NCBI GenBank assembly: GCA_026392465.1
Contig: JAPLCA010000015.1
Span: forward strand, 62,001 to 126,000
Source of the DNA: Propionibacteriales bacterium
GTDB lineage: Bacteria; Actinomycetota; Actinomycetes; Propionibacteriales; Nocardioidaceae
DNA length: 64,000 nt
Direction: 5' to 3'
Within the stretch, counting starts at the first letter, position 1. Each line of letters begins with the position of its first letter. The notes below the pieces were generated by a model. That model saw nothing but the letters and a program-made list of their open reading frames with translations. It was not told the DNA's origin and ran no database searches. Shown here piece by piece: positions 48,058-56,819 of this stretch. Made by a program: the position numbers and the translations under genes.

Positions 48058-48510
48058 TCAGGCCTGCTCGACCGCCTCGGCGAGGCGCTCGAGCGTCCGC
48101 TCCATGTTGCGCTTGGTGGCCCGCGGCAGGTTGCCGCGGCGCAGAAAGATCCTCTGCCGGTCGCGGCTGATGTCCCAGGTCTCGCGGACGATCGTGCTGG
48201 TGCCCTGGTCGACGAGCTCGTAGCGCCAGGTGCGTCCGCCGATGATCCCGAACAGGCCGGTGGTGCGCCAGGCGATGCGGCGGTTCGGCTCGAACTCCAC
48301 CACCTCGTTCCTGGTGGTGTAGGGCAGGCCCATCTTCATCGACATGCCGAACGTCGAGCCCATCGAGAGCGGCTCGCTCACGGCCTTGGTGCCCTGCACG
48401 GCACCCGATCCGTCGATCATCTGGTGCCGACCCGCGTCGGCGAGGATCGCGAAGATCCGATCGGCGGGCGCGGCGACGAGCCGCTCGGCGGTGACCTGGT
48501 CGGACGTCAT
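48058..48510 (-). CDS. SRPBCC family protein
   Basis: 150 aa. Typical start TAERLVAAPADRIFAILADAGRHQMIDG, then STFGMSMKMGLPYTTRNEVVEFEPNRRIAW and a closing helix NMERTLERLAEAVEQ. This form (polyketide cyclase/dehydrase type) is common next to acyl-CoA metabolism genes and binds hydrophobic ligands. ATG 48510, 6 nt after CACGAT. It lies upstream of the acyl-CoA ligase in the same direction and could be cotranscribed with it. Confidence 0.83.
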   Translation of the reverse strand: MTSDQVTAERLVAAPADRIFAILADAGRHQMIDGSGAVQGTKAVSEPLSMGSTFGMSMKMGLPYTTRNEVVEFEPNRRIAWRTTGLFGIIGGRTWRYELVDQGTSTIVRETWDISRDRQRIFLRRGNLPRATKRNMERTLERLAEAVEQA

Positions 48511-48563
48511 GTGTCCATCGTGGCCGAGGTGCCCGGGCGTCGCACGACGAGAGGTGCGGCAGG

Positions 48564-49247
48564 TCAGCCGAGCACGAACGCGAGCCAGAACCCGAGCGCG
48601 GTGGACAGCCCGATCCACCAGCCGCCGTCGCGGTAGGCCTCGGGCAGGAGCGTGTCGGCGAGGACGGCCAGGGTCGCACCGCCGGCGACGGCCTGGGCGA
48701 CGGCGATCGCCGCGGGGGAGACGACGTCGCCGCCGGCGTGCGCGGCGACCGTGACGAGGGTCAGCAGGACGCCGACGCCGGCCCACAGCAGCAGTCCGCG
48801 TCGCGGACCGAGCGCAGGATCCTGGCGCAGCGAGGCGGCGCTGGCGATCGCCTCGGGGGTGTTGCCGACGGCGATCGCGACCAGCAGCGCGAGCCCGCCC
48901 TCCTGCAGGGACACCCCGAGCGCGGTGTTCTCCGGCACCCCGTCGAGGAACGCACCCAGCAGCAGCCCGAGCCCGACCGCCGACGTGCCGAGCCGGGTGT
49001 CGAGCAGGTGGCTGAGCACGACGTACGTCGCCGCGCCACCGATCAGCCCGAGCCCCGCGAGCCCCGCCCCCACCTCCGTGAACGCCGGCCCGAACAGCTC
49101 CTCCGACGCCGCCGCGATCATCGTTCCCGCCCCGAACGCCATCAGCGCCGCGAGCACCGGCTTCGGGATCCGCCACCGCAGCCCCACGGCCGCGCCCCCC
49201 ACGAGCGGCACGGCCGTCGCGGCACCGTAGAGAGCAGCGGTGAGCAC
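48564..49247 (-). CDS. ZIP family metal transporter
   Basis: 227 aa with about eight membrane helices. The ZIP metal-site helices are seen as MAFGAGTMIAAASEELFGPA (residues 36-55) and LGAFLDGVPENTALGVSL (near residue 98), where the usual H-N-x-x-E is replaced by D-G-V-P-E-N, and AIAVGNTPEAIASAASL (near 123) where H-x-x-P-E is N-T-P-E. The two family histidines are therefore missing, so the metal or even the function may differ from zinc import. GTG start at 49247, 6 nt after TAGCGT (leaderless). Divergent from purF across the long element. Confidence 0.8.
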   Translation of the reverse strand: MLTAALYGAATAVPLVGGAAVGLRWRIPKPVLAALMAFGAGTMIAAASEELFGPAFTEVGAGLAGLGLIGGAATYVVLSHLLDTRLGTSAVGLGLLLGAFLDGVPENTALGVSLQEGGLALLVAIAVGNTPEAIASAASLRQDPALGPRRGLLLWAGVGVLLTLVTVAAHAGGDVVSPAAIAVAQAVAGGATLAVLADTLLPEAYRDGGWWIGLSTALGFWLAFVLG

Positions 49248-49289
49248 CTCCCCACGCTAGGCCCGTCGGCGCGGCGGCGCCTGTCGGCG

Positions 49290-50050
49290 AGTCTTGCCGC
49301 TGCGCCGCCTGCGGGTGTCGCGGTCGTGCTGGTGCGCGGGCTGCGGTGGTCCCGTCCTTGCTGGTGCGCTGCCGCAGGAGGTCTGCGCTTGCTGGTGCGC
49401 TGCCTCGGCTGGCGCTGGGGGTGGTCTCCGAAAGGTCCTCGACCGGCAGCGGGTCCGGGGGTGGCTTCGGGTCTCGGGGTCTAGCTGGGCCCGTGGGTGA
49501 CGCACGATTCTTCCTTTGCGCGTGATGGGGCCAAGGTTCTGCGTTCTCGTGTTCGGGCGGTGGATCTGCCACCTTCTGGGGGCTGTTCAGGTGGCAGATC
49601 CACCGCCGGTGGGGGCGAGCGCGGAAGGATTCTTCCTTCTCGTGGACCGTTCCACGAGAAGGAAGAATCCTTCGTCTCCCCAACGCAAACGGCACCCAAG
49701 ATTCTGCATTCACGAGAGTCAGGTCGAACGCTTCTGCGTTTGCTACGGGAACCCGTAGCAAACGCAGCATCCTTGGCCATTCCGCACGCGAACGCAGAAT
49801 CTTGCGTCCACCCACAGCGCGAGCCACAGCCCGAGACCCGAAGCCGGCCGCCGCCCATCTGCCCGGTCGAGGCCCTTTCGGAGACCAGACACAGCGAAGG
49901 CCGAGGCAGCGCACCAGCACGACGAGACCCCCTGCGGCAGCGCACCAGCAAGCACGGACCCCCGCAGGCCGCGCAGCAGCAAGCCGAGACCGACCTCAGG
50001 CAGCGCAGCAGCAGGACCAGACCCCCGCAGCCAGCGCACCCGCAGGACGC
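49290..50050. repeat. Large nested inverted-repeat element with 31-bp tandem repeats
   Basis: Fills most of the 878-bp gene-free gap between the ZIP gene and purF. The left part (49290-49550) and the reverse complement of the right part (about 49735-50050) are homologous along their length, e.g. GGTCTCCGAAAGG with CCTTTCGGAGACC. In the left arm GCTGGTGCGC recurs at 49328, 49360 and 49391; in the right arm its complement recurs at 49909, 49940, 49971, 50003 and 50034: a 31-32-bp tandem repeat. The centre holds three hairpins: 49557-49606 (18-bp perfect arms), 49625-49672 (22-bp perfect arms, 4-nt loop), 49734-49767 (16-bp perfect arms). No protein gene is credible here; reading frames in it are repeat shadows. 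Confidence 0.8.
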
Positions 50051-50113
50051 ACCCCCCGCCCACGTCACGCCCACGTCATGCCCAGGGCGGTCCCGGGGGC
50101 GGGATCGGGCCCC

Positions 50114-50126
50114 TACACTGGTGCAG
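50114..50126 (+). promoter_or_regulatory. Leaderless promoter of purF
   Basis: TACACT at 50114-50119, then 6 nt to the purF GTG. It lies just outside the right arm of the large inverted-repeat element. Confidence 0.55.
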
Positions 50127-51619
50127 TGGCACGCGGAGACGGTCGGCTGACGCACGACATCGATCCTCAGGACGTCGGACCCCAGGACGCCTGTGGCGTG
50201 TTCGGGGTGTGGGCTCCCGGTGAGGAGGTCGCGAAGCTCAGCTACTTCGGTCTCTACGCCCTGCAGCACCGGGGCCAGGAGTCGGCGGGCATCGCGGTGA
50301 GCAACGGCAAGCAGATCCTCGTCTACAAGGACATGGGGCTCGTGTCCCAGGTCTTCGACGAGTCGACGCTGGAGTCGCTGGTCGGCTCGGTCGCGATCGG
50401 TCACTCCCGCTACAGCACCACGGGCGCGAGCGTGTGGCAGAACGCGCAGCCGACGTTCCGGCCCACCGCGCAGGGCTCCGTCGCTCTCGCGCACAACGGC
50501 AACCTGACGAACACCGCCGACCTCGTCACGATGCTGCAGGAGCGGACGGCCGAGAACGGGCCCGGACGGCGCGGCAAGGGCGAGACCGCCACCACCGACA
50601 CGTCGGTCATGGCGAGCCTGCTGGCCGCCTACCCCGACCGGTCGGTCGAGGAGGCCGCGATCGAGGTGCTCCCGAAGCTGCGCGGCGCCTTCTCGCTCGT
50701 CTTCATGGACGAGCACACCCTCTACGCCGCGCGCGACCCGCAGGGCATCCGCCCGCTCGTGCTCGGCCGTCTGGAGCGAGGCTGGGTCGTCGCCAGCGAG
50801 ACCGCCGCGCTCGACATCGTCGGCGCCTCCTTCATCCGCGAGATCGAGCCCGGCGAGTTCATCGCCATCGACGAGAACGGGCTGCGCACCGAGCGGTTCT
50901 CGCCCGCCGAGCCCAAGGGCTGCATCTTCGAGTACGTCTACCTCGCCCGGCCCGACACCACGATCTCCGACCAGCGCGTCTTCACGGTGCGGGCGGAGAT
51001 CGGCCGACGTCTGGCGCGCGAGCACCCGGTCGACGCCGACCTGGTCATCCCCGTGCCGGAGTCGGGCACGCCGGCCGCCATCGGCTACGCCGAGGAGAGC
51101 GGCATCCCGTTCGGCCACGGCCTGGTCAAGAACTCCTACGTGGGCCGCACGTTCATCCAGCCCTCGCAGACCATCCGCCAGCTCGGCATCCGGCTCAAGC
51201 TCAACCCGCTGCGCGACGTCATCGCCGGCAAGCGGCTCGTCGTCGTCGACGACTCGATCGTGCGCGGCAACACGCAGCGCGCGCTGGTGCGGATGCTGCG
51301 CGAGTCGGGTGCGGCGGAGGTGCACGTGCGCATCTCGAGCCCCCCGGTCAAGTGGCCGTGCTTCTACGGCATCGACTTCGCGTCGCGTGCCGAGCTCATC
51401 GCCAACGGCATCAGCGTGGAGGAGATCTGCCGCTCGATCGACGCCGACTCCCTCGCCTACGTCGAGCTCGACGAGCTCGTCGAGGCCACGAACGTGCCCA
51501 AGGAGAAGCTCTGCCGCGCCTGCTTCGACGGCATCTACCCGGTCCCGCTGCCGGAGGACGACCTGATCGGCAAGCACCTGCTCGAGACCGACGCGAAGCC
51601 CCTGAAGGTGATCCAGTGA
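50126..51619 (+). CDS. purF: Amidophosphoribosyltransferase
   Basis: Commits PRPP and glutamine to purine synthesis as phosphoribosylamine. 497 aa with an Ntn-type glutaminase domain: the propeptide before DACGVFGVWAPGEE is removed so that Cys (residue 17) becomes the N-terminal nucleophile. HRGQESAG, GHSRYSTTGAS and AHNGNLTNTADL follow. The phosphoribosyltransferase domain has the PRPP loop RLVVVDDSIVRGNTQRAL near residue 370. Cysteines in GCIFEYVYLARPD, CRACFDGIYP and WPCFYGIDF are placed like those that hold the [4Fe-4S] cluster of the Bacillus type. Coupled to purM by GTGA. Confidence 0.97.
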   Translation: MARGDGRLTHDIDPQDVGPQDACGVFGVWAPGEEVAKLSYFGLYALQHRGQESAGIAVSNGKQILVYKDMGLVSQVFDESTLESLVGSVAIGHSRYSTTGASVWQNAQPTFRPTAQGSVALAHNGNLTNTADLVTMLQERTAENGPGRRGKGETATTDTSVMASLLAAYPDRSVEEAAIEVLPKLRGAFSLVFMDEHTLYAARDPQGIRPLVLGRLERGWVVASETAALDIVGASFIREIEPGEFIAIDENGLRTERFSPAEPKGCIFEYVYLARPDTTISDQRVFTVRAEIGRRLAREHPVDADLVIPVPESGTPAAIGYAEESGIPFGHGLVKNSYVGRTFIQPSQTIRQLGIRLKLNPLRDVIAGKRLVVVDDSIVRGNTQRALVRMLRESGAAEVHVRISSPPVKWPCFYGIDFASRAELIANGISVEEICRSIDADSLAYVELDELVEATNVPKEKLCRACFDGIYPVPLPEDDLIGKHLLETDAKPLKVIQ

Positions 51620-52689
51620 CCAGCACGCAGCAGCCGAGCGCGTACGCCGCCTCCGGCGTGTCCATCGAGGCCGGAGACCGCGCCGTCGAGCTGATGAAGG
51701 AGTGGGTCGACAAGGCTCGCCGTCCCGAGGTCGTCGGCGGCATCGGCGGCTTCGCCGGCCTGTTCGACGCCTCGGCGCTCAAGGACTACCGCCGGCCCCT
51801 GCTCGCCACGTCGGCCGACGGCGTGGGCACCAAGGTGCAGATCGCGCAGCGCATGGACGTGCACGACACGATCGGCTACGACCTGGTCGGGATGCTCGTC
51901 GACGACCTGGTGGTCTGCGGCGCGGAGCCGTTGTTCATGACCGACTACATCGCCTGCGGCAAGGTCGTCCCCGAACGGATCGCGGCGGTCGTCAAGGGCA
52001 TCGCCCAGGCGTGTGTCGAGGCCGGTACCGCGCTGCTGGGTGGCGAGACCGCCGAGCACCCCGGGCTGCTGCACCCCGACGAGTACGACGTGGCCGGCTC
52101 CACGACCGGCGTCGTCGAGGCCGACGCGCTGATCGGTGCCGAGCTCGTCCGCCCCGGCGACGTCGTCGTGGCCATGGCGTCCTCGGGGCTGCACTCCAAC
52201 GGCTACTCCCTCGCGCGCCACGTGTTCTTCGGCCAGGCGCAGTGGTCGCTCGACCGTCACGTGCCCGAGCTCGGTGCCACGCTCGGCGAGGCACTGCTCA
52301 CGCCCACCCGCCTGTACACGCTGCCCAGCCTCGACCTCGTCCGTCGCACCCGCACGCACGCGATGTCGCACGTCACGGGTGGCGGGTTGGCAGCCAACCT
52401 CGAGCGCGTCGTCCCCGACACCGTGTCCGTCCGGGTCGACCGCAGCACGTGGATGCGGCCTGCGGTCTTCGACCTGGTGTCCGACCTCGGCCAGGTCTCC
52501 CAGCGCGACCTCGAGGAGGCGCTGAACATCGGCGTCGGCATGGTGGCCCTCGTCGATCCCGACGACGCCGACGCGGCCGTGCGCCTGCTCGGCGAGCACG
52601 GGGTGCAGGCCTGGGTCGCGGGCGAGGTGGCCGACGCGGGCGTGCACGGTGCCGGCGGGTCGGTCACGCTGGACGGTCGACACGCCTGA
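51616..52689 (+). CDS. purM: Phosphoribosylformylglycinamidine cyclo-ligase
   Basis: AIR synthase, fifth step of purine synthesis; converts FGAM to AIR with ATP. 357 aa with YAASGVSIEAGDRAVELM near the start, GGFAGLFDASALKDYRRPLLATSADGVGTKVQIA, the phosphate-binding VDDLVVCGAEPLFMTDYIACG, LLGGETAEHPGLL and HVTGGGLAANLERVVPD. All are canonical PurM blocks. GTG start overlapping purF by four bases. The purF-purM pairing is the usual actinobacterial order. Confidence 0.97.
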   Translation: MTSTQQPSAYAASGVSIEAGDRAVELMKEWVDKARRPEVVGGIGGFAGLFDASALKDYRRPLLATSADGVGTKVQIAQRMDVHDTIGYDLVGMLVDDLVVCGAEPLFMTDYIACGKVVPERIAAVVKGIAQACVEAGTALLGGETAEHPGLLHPDEYDVAGSTTGVVEADALIGAELVRPGDVVVAMASSGLHSNGYSLARHVFFGQAQWSLDRHVPELGATLGEALLTPTRLYTLPSLDLVRRTRTHAMSHVTGGGLAANLERVVPDTVSVRVDRSTWMRPAVFDLVSDLGQVSQRDLEEALNIGVGMVALVDPDDADAAVRLLGEHGVQAWVAGEVADAGVHGAGGSVTLDGRHA

Positions 52690-52779
52690 CTCGTGGCCCC
52701 GCTGCCAGCGCGTTGGAGATTGTTCGGTAGGGTAGGCACCACGACATACTGACGATTTCTCTGCGAGGGGGTCGGACCC

Positions 52780-52956
52780 ATGGGGCGCGGCCGTGCAAAG
52801 GCAAAGCAGACCAAGGTCGCACGCGACCTGAAGTACCGGACCTTCGATCCGGACTTCGACGATCTGCAACAGGAACTCCACCAGGACTCGGGCGACCCGA
52901 TCCCGGACCAGTACGCCGATCTCGCGAGGAAGTACGGGGACGAAGCGGCCAGCTGA
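52780..52956 (+). CDS. DUF3073 small conserved actinobacterial protein
   Basis: 58-aa protein starting MGRGRAKAKQTKVARDLKY, then FDPDFDDLQQEL and DQYADLARKYGDEAAS. This Lys/Arg-rich start and acidic helix are the hallmarks of DUF3073, a family found only in Actinobacteria, commonly next to purM. ATG at 52780 with GAGGGGG about 10 nt upstream. A separate promoter may exist (TAGGGT at 52728-52733), giving a leader of about 40 nt. Third-position GC is lower than in neighbours, as usual for this highly expressed-looking gene. Function unknown. Confidence 0.88.
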   Translation: MGRGRAKAKQTKVARDLKYRTFDPDFDDLQQELHQDSGDPIPDQYADLARKYGDEAAS

Positions 52957-53081
52957 GGCCCTGTCCCCGGTCGTCCGTCAGGGCGGCTGTTCGCGTGCGT
53001 CCGCACCCGTGCGGACGTGGTCGACGTGACCGCGCGCCGTCGGACGTCCTGACGGCGGTCCGCTCGTGGTCGATGACGTGA

Positions 53082-53115
53082 CGAGCCGGTCCGGGCCTCG
53101 GTCCGGACCGGCTCG
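53082..53115. terminator. Bidirectional terminator hairpin
   Basis: CGAGCCGGTCCGG pairs perfectly with CCGGACCGGCTCG around an 8-nt loop, between the convergent DUF3073 and amino-acid dehydrogenase genes. A second smaller hairpin, GTCCGCAC-C-GTGCGGAC, lies at 52998-53015. The rest of the 212-bp spacer shows nothing else. Confidence 0.75.
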
Positions 53116-53168
53116 CACGTGACCGGAGGTCCTCGCGCGCCCTTCTGACGGCAGGAGCTCCTGAGGGC

Positions 53169-54245
53169 TCAGCGTGGCAGGTGGATGCGACCGAGGCCGC
53201 CGACCTCGCGCATGCGCTGCTCGGCCTGGCGGTCGGCCGCCTCCGCCGTGGTGACGTGGTCGCTCGCGGCCCGCTCCAGCACGGCGAGTGTCGTGTCGAA
53301 GATGCCGGTGGCGCGCGCCTTGGCCCGCTCGAAGCTGAACCCCTGCGGGTCGAGCTCGTCGGCCACCTGGATGACCCCACCGGCGTTGACGCAGTAGTCG
53401 GGGGCGTAGGTGATGCCGCGCTCGGCGAGCAGCTTCGCGGTGCCCTCGTGCGCGAGCTGGTTGTTCGCGCCACCGCAGACGACCCGGGCGCTCAGCACGT
53501 CGACGACGTCGTCGGTCAGCGCGCGACCGAGTGCGCAGGGGGCGTAGACGTCGAGCTGCTCCCGCACGAGCTCGTCGGTGGACCCGACGACGCGCACCTG
53601 CGGGAAGCGTGCGGTCAGCCGCCCGAGGGCCTCGGCGTCGACGTCGGTGACGACCACCTGGGCGTCCTCCTCGACGAGGTGCTCGACGAGGTGCTTGCCG
53701 ACCTTGCCCACCCCTGCGACGCCGACCGTGCGGCCGGCGAGGGAGGCGTCGCCCCACACGTGCTGGGCGCTGGCCCGCATGCCCTGGTAGACCCCGAACG
53801 CGGTCAGGACCGAGGAGTCGCCGGCGCCGCCGTGCTCGACGGTGCGACCGGTCACGTACGACGTCTCGCGCGCGATGACGTCCATGTCAGGGCTGAACGT
53901 GCCGACGTCGCAGGCCGTGAAGTAGCGGCCGTTCAGCGACTCGACCATGCGCCCGTAGGCCCGCAGGAGCGCCTCGGTCTTCTGGGTGCGGGGGTCGCCG
54001 ATGATCACGGCCTTGCCGCCGCCGAGGTCGAGACCCGCCAGCGCGTTCTTGTACGCCATGCCCTGGCTGAGGGCCAGGACGTCGGCGAGGGCGTCCGCCT
54101 CGCTCGCGTACGGGTGGAACCGCGTGCCGCCGAGACCGGGGCCGAGGGCCGTGGAGTGCAGGCCGATGATGGCGCGCAGTCCGGTCGCCTGGTCGTGGCA
54201 GAAGACGACCTGTTCGTGCGGGTGGCTGAAGACGGGGTCGGGCAT
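53169..54245 (-). CDS. vdh: Valine/leucine dehydrogenase (Glu/Leu/Phe/Val dehydrogenase family)
   Basis: NAD-dependent oxidative deamination of a branched-chain amino acid; 358 aa. Substrate/catalytic residues: [12 protein letters not shown] near residue 38, [19 protein letters not shown] near 66 with two catalytic lysines, [17 protein letters not shown] with the Asp near 115. The NAD Rossmann motif is [17 protein letters not shown] near 178. Length and sequence fit valine/leucine dehydrogenases of Streptomyces type. ATG 54245 with AAGGAG, a proper ribosome site. It would feed branched 2-oxo acids into fatty-acid primers or catabolism. Confidence 0.87.
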   Translation of the reverse strand: MPDPVFSHPHEQVVFCHDQATGLRAIIGLHSTALGPGLGGTRFHPYASEADALADVLALSQGMAYKNALAGLDLGGGKAVIIGDPRTQKTEALLRAYGRMVESLNGRYFTACDVGTFSPDMDVIARETSYVTGRTVEHGGAGDSSVLTAFGVYQGMRASAQHVWGDASLAGRTVGVAGVGKVGKHLVEHLVEEDAQVVVTDVDAEALGRLTARFPQVRVVGSTDELVREQLDVYAPCALGRALTDDVVDVLSARVVCGGANNQLAHEGTAKLLAERGITYAPDYCVNAGGVIQVADELDPQGFSFERAKARATGIFDTTLAVLERAASDHVTTAEAADRQAEQRMREVGGLGRIHLPR

Positions 54246-54391
54246 GGCTGCTCCTTGCAGAGGGCGTCGGTACGGGTGGCCGGCGCGCGGATGGTCGACC
54301 TCGGGGGTGGTGAGGTCTGCCGAGGATGCTACTCCCGCGGCCCGGCTGCGCGCAGGGTCCCGTGCGGTCCGACGACGGCTGATGGCGCGGA

Positions 54392-55210
54392 TCAATCCTC
54401 GCGGGTGCGTCGCGCGAGTCGGCGGTCCATGCGGCGGATGCCCGGCGTGACGACCTTGGTGAGCACCCCCGGGAGCACGGACATGCCGGCCTCGGTCACC
54501 GCCCCGCCGACGCTGGTGACCCGGGTGGGCCGGTGCACGGCCGCCCGGACGAGCCAGCCGCCGGCCTTCTCGGCGGTCATCATCGGCATCGCCGCGTAGA
54601 TCGAGGTCGCGCCGGACATCGGCGTCCGCACCATCGGGAAGTGCACCACCGTGGTGGTGACGCCGTCGTGGCCGTGCTCGGCGAGCAGGGACCGGGCGAA
54701 CGACTCGAGCGCCGCCTTGCTGCCGAGGTACGCCGAGAAGAGCGGGATCGGCAGCTGTGTCGACATCGTCGAGGAGAACACGACATGACCCCGGGAGCCG
54801 TCGACCCGCTCCTGGTCGAGGAGGCGGGGCAGCAGCGCGAGGGTCAGCCGCACGGCCGCGAGGTAGTTGACCGCCATCGTCCGCTCGTAGTCGTGCAGAC
54901 GGTCGACGGAGTCGCGGATCGGGCGCCGGATGGAGCGGGCGGCATTGTTGACGAGCACGTCGATCCGGGCGTGCTCGGCCAGCAGGGCGTCGACGACGGA
55001 CCGGACCTCGGCGTCGTCGGTGAGGTCGACCGGGTGGACGTGGGCCGTGCCGCCGGCCTCGCGGACGCGCTCGGCGACGACGGCGAGCTCGTCGGCGCGG
55101 CGGGCGAGCAGGCAGACCGTCCAGCCGCGGCGCCCCAGCTGCACCGCGGCCTCCGCGCCGATGCCGCTGGACGACCCGGTGAGGACCGCGACGCCCGGTC
55201 GCGTCGTCAT
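54392..55210 (-). CDS. SDR family oxidoreductase
   Basis: 272 aa. NAD(P) motif [19 protein letters not shown] (residues 11-29), [14 protein letters not shown], catalytic Ser in [10 protein letters not shown], and [10 protein letters not shown] with Tyr-x-x-x-Lys near residue 163. The C-terminus has [22 protein letters not shown], an amphipathic tail that could lie on the membrane, as in SDRs acting on lipids. ATG 55210 overlaps the TetR stop. The TetR-SDR pair likely works with the divergent hydroxylase in lipid or sterol-like metabolism. Confidence 0.87.
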   Translation of the reverse strand: MTTRPGVAVLTGSSSGIGAEAAVQLGRRGWTVCLLARRADELAVVAERVREAGGTAHVHPVDLTDDAEVRSVVDALLAEHARIDVLVNNAARSIRRPIRDSVDRLHDYERTMAVNYLAAVRLTLALLPRLLDQERVDGSRGHVVFSSTMSTQLPIPLFSAYLGSKAALESFARSLLAEHGHDGVTTTVVHFPMVRTPMSGATSIYAAMPMMTAEKAGGWLVRAAVHRPTRVTSVGGAVTEAGMSVLPGVLTKVVTPGIRRMDRRLARRTRED

Positions 55211-55836
55211 CGGGGCGTACCGGCGGCGGCGTCGGTGAACAGCGCGGCGACGAGCCGCGTGACCCGCTCGACCATGTCGGCCGCGCTCTGCTCGGGGTGG
55301 GCGACCCACCAGTCCATGAGCGAGTCGACGATGCCGAGCCACGTGGCCGTCATGGCGGAGACGTCGAGGGCGTCCTGCACCCCGGCGAGAGCGAGCAGCT
55401 CGCTCACCCCCTCGTGCGCGAGGGCGTGGATGCGTTCGGTGTGGGCCGCGACGACGCTCGCGACCTCCGGCGACGTCGGCGCACTGCGGTCGTGGAGCAG
55501 GCGCCACACGTGACGTTGGTCCTCCAGGACGGCGAACATCCCCTCGAGGGTCCGCACACCGCGCTCGAGACCGACGACGTCACCACGTGCCACGCGCTCG
55601 ATCTCGTCGCCGAGCAGCTCGCCCGCCCGGTCGAGGCAGGCGGCGTAGAGCCCCTCCTTCGACCCGAAGTAGGCGTAGACGAGCGGCTTGGAGATGCCCG
55701 CGGCGCGCGCGACGTCGGCGACGTTGGTGCCCGCGAAGCCGTGGGTGCCGAAGGCGACCGAGGCGACGTCGAGGATCTGGCGCTCGCGCTCGGCGCGGGG
55801 GACCCCCTTGGTGCCGGCGTTGGGTCGAGCGGCCAT
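55207..55836 (-). CDS. TetR/AcrR family regulator
   Basis: 209 aa. N-terminal [54 protein letters not shown] (given as residues 13-63; recognition helix SKPLVYAYF). The C-terminal ligand domain is hydrophobic with [14 protein letters not shown]. Starts with ATG 55836, 7 nt after TAGAGT. It overlaps the SDR by four bases and diverges from the hydroxylase gene, with a dyad in the 80-bp shared region, so it probably represses itself and the hydroxylase until a lipid ligand is bound. Confidence 0.9.
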   Translation of the reverse strand: MAARPNAGTKGVPRAERERQILDVASVAFGTHGFAGTNVADVARAAGISKPLVYAYFGSKEGLYAACLDRAGELLGDEIERVARGDVVGLERGVRTLEGMFAVLEDQRHVWRLLHDRSAPTSPEVASVVAAHTERIHALAHEGVSELLALAGVQDALDVSAMTATWLGIVDSLMDWWVAHPEQSAADMVERVTRLVAALFTDAAAGTPR

Positions 55837-55883
55837 GACGCGGACTCTATCCGGGTCTGGCGCTCGGGTATGAACCGGTGGTA

Positions 55884-55897
55884 ACTTACCCGCAAGT
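55884..55897. promoter_or_regulatory. Candidate TetR operator
   Basis: ACTTAC-CC-GCAAGT, a dyad with five of six paired bases, lies between the divergent TetR and hydroxylase genes. It resembles the TTACCxGCAAGT-type sites found before acyl-CoA/lipid genes of actinobacteria. Confidence 0.55.
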
Positions 55898-55916
55898 CAT
55901 ATACCTGGGAGGCTCC

Positions 55917-56807
55917 GTGGAGGACCTGCTCGACCCGCTCAAGAACCCGGTCACCTATGCCGCCCCGTTCTTCGTGCTCGCGATCCTCGTGGAGCTGGCG
56001 GCACTGCGCTGGCTCGACCACGACGACAACGCGACCGGCTACGCCCTGAAGGACGCCCGCACCTCGATCTCGATGGGTGTGCTGTCGCTGGTGTTCCTCA
56101 CGGCGTTCAAGGTGCTGACGTTCTTCGGGTTCGTCGCCGTGTACGCCTACGTGGCGCCCTTCCACCTCCCGACGGACACCTGGTGGTACTGGGTGCTCGT
56201 CGTCCTCGGTGTCGACCTCGGCTACTACTGGCACCACCGGTTCAGCCACCGGGTGCGCATCGCGTGGGCGGGGCACCAGGCCCACCACTCGAGCGAGCTC
56301 ATGAACTTCGGCACCGCGCTGCGCCAGAAGTGGAACCCGTGGTTCGAGTTCTTCTTCTGGCTCCCGCTGCCACTGCTCGGCTTCGCGCCCTGGACGCTCT
56401 ACGTCGCCTTCGGCCTCAACCTCGTCTACCAGTTCTTCGTCCACACCGAGCTGGTCGGGAGGCTGCCGCGGCCCGTCGAGTACGTCATGAACACCCCGTC
56501 GCACCACCGCGTGCACCACGGCAGCGACCCCGAGTACCTCGACAAGAACTACGGCGGCATCCTCATCGTCTGGGACCGCCTGTTCGGGTCGTTCGCGCCG
56601 GAGCGGCACCGACCGCGGTACGGACTCACCAAGCAGGTCGACACCTACAACCTGCTGCGGCTGCAGTACGGCGACTACGTCGAGATCGTCCGCGACGTCC
56701 GCTCCACGCCACGGCTGCGCGACAAGCTCGGCTACCTGTTCGGACCGCCCGGGTGGACGCCTGCGGACCGGACCGCGCCGACCGACACGGTCCTGCCACG
56801 CCGGTGA
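55917..56807 (+). CDS. Sterol desaturase/fatty acid hydroxylase family protein
   Basis: Membrane diiron enzyme of 296 aa. Four hydrophobic stretches precede and surround the His boxes: WHHRFSHRVR (near residue 106), HQAHHSSELM (near 119), and HHRVHHGSDPEYLDKNYGG (near 201), the full set of the fatty acid hydroxylase superfamily. It would hydroxylate or desaturate a lipid using O2 and reducing equivalents. GTG 55917 is chosen because GGGAGG lies 6 nt before it and the operator lies upstream; a longer in-frame reading would overlap the operator. Divergent from TetR. Confidence 0.87.
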   Translation: MEDLLDPLKNPVTYAAPFFVLAILVELAALRWLDHDDNATGYALKDARTSISMGVLSLVFLTAFKVLTFFGFVAVYAYVAPFHLPTDTWWYWVLVVLGVDLGYYWHHRFSHRVRIAWAGHQAHHSSELMNFGTALRQKWNPWFEFFFWLPLPLLGFAPWTLYVAFGLNLVYQFFVHTELVGRLPRPVEYVMNTPSHHRVHHGSDPEYLDKNYGGILIVWDRLFGSFAPERHRPRYGLTKQVDTYNLLRLQYGDYVEIVRDVRSTPRLRDKLGYLFGPPGWTPADRTAPTDTVLPRR

Positions 56808-56819
56808 CGCCGGTGCGGG

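Noticed and set aside
48511-49920. Long minus-strand open frame running through the ZIP gene and the repeat element
   Set aside because: Its only credible part is the SRPBCC gene ending at 48058; the rest is out of frame with ZIP or repeat-derived.
49909-50043. 31-bp periodic repeats that might suggest a CRISPR array
   Set aside because: The units are contiguous and diverged, have no unique spacers, are mirrored in inverted orientation in the left arm, and no cas gene is near.
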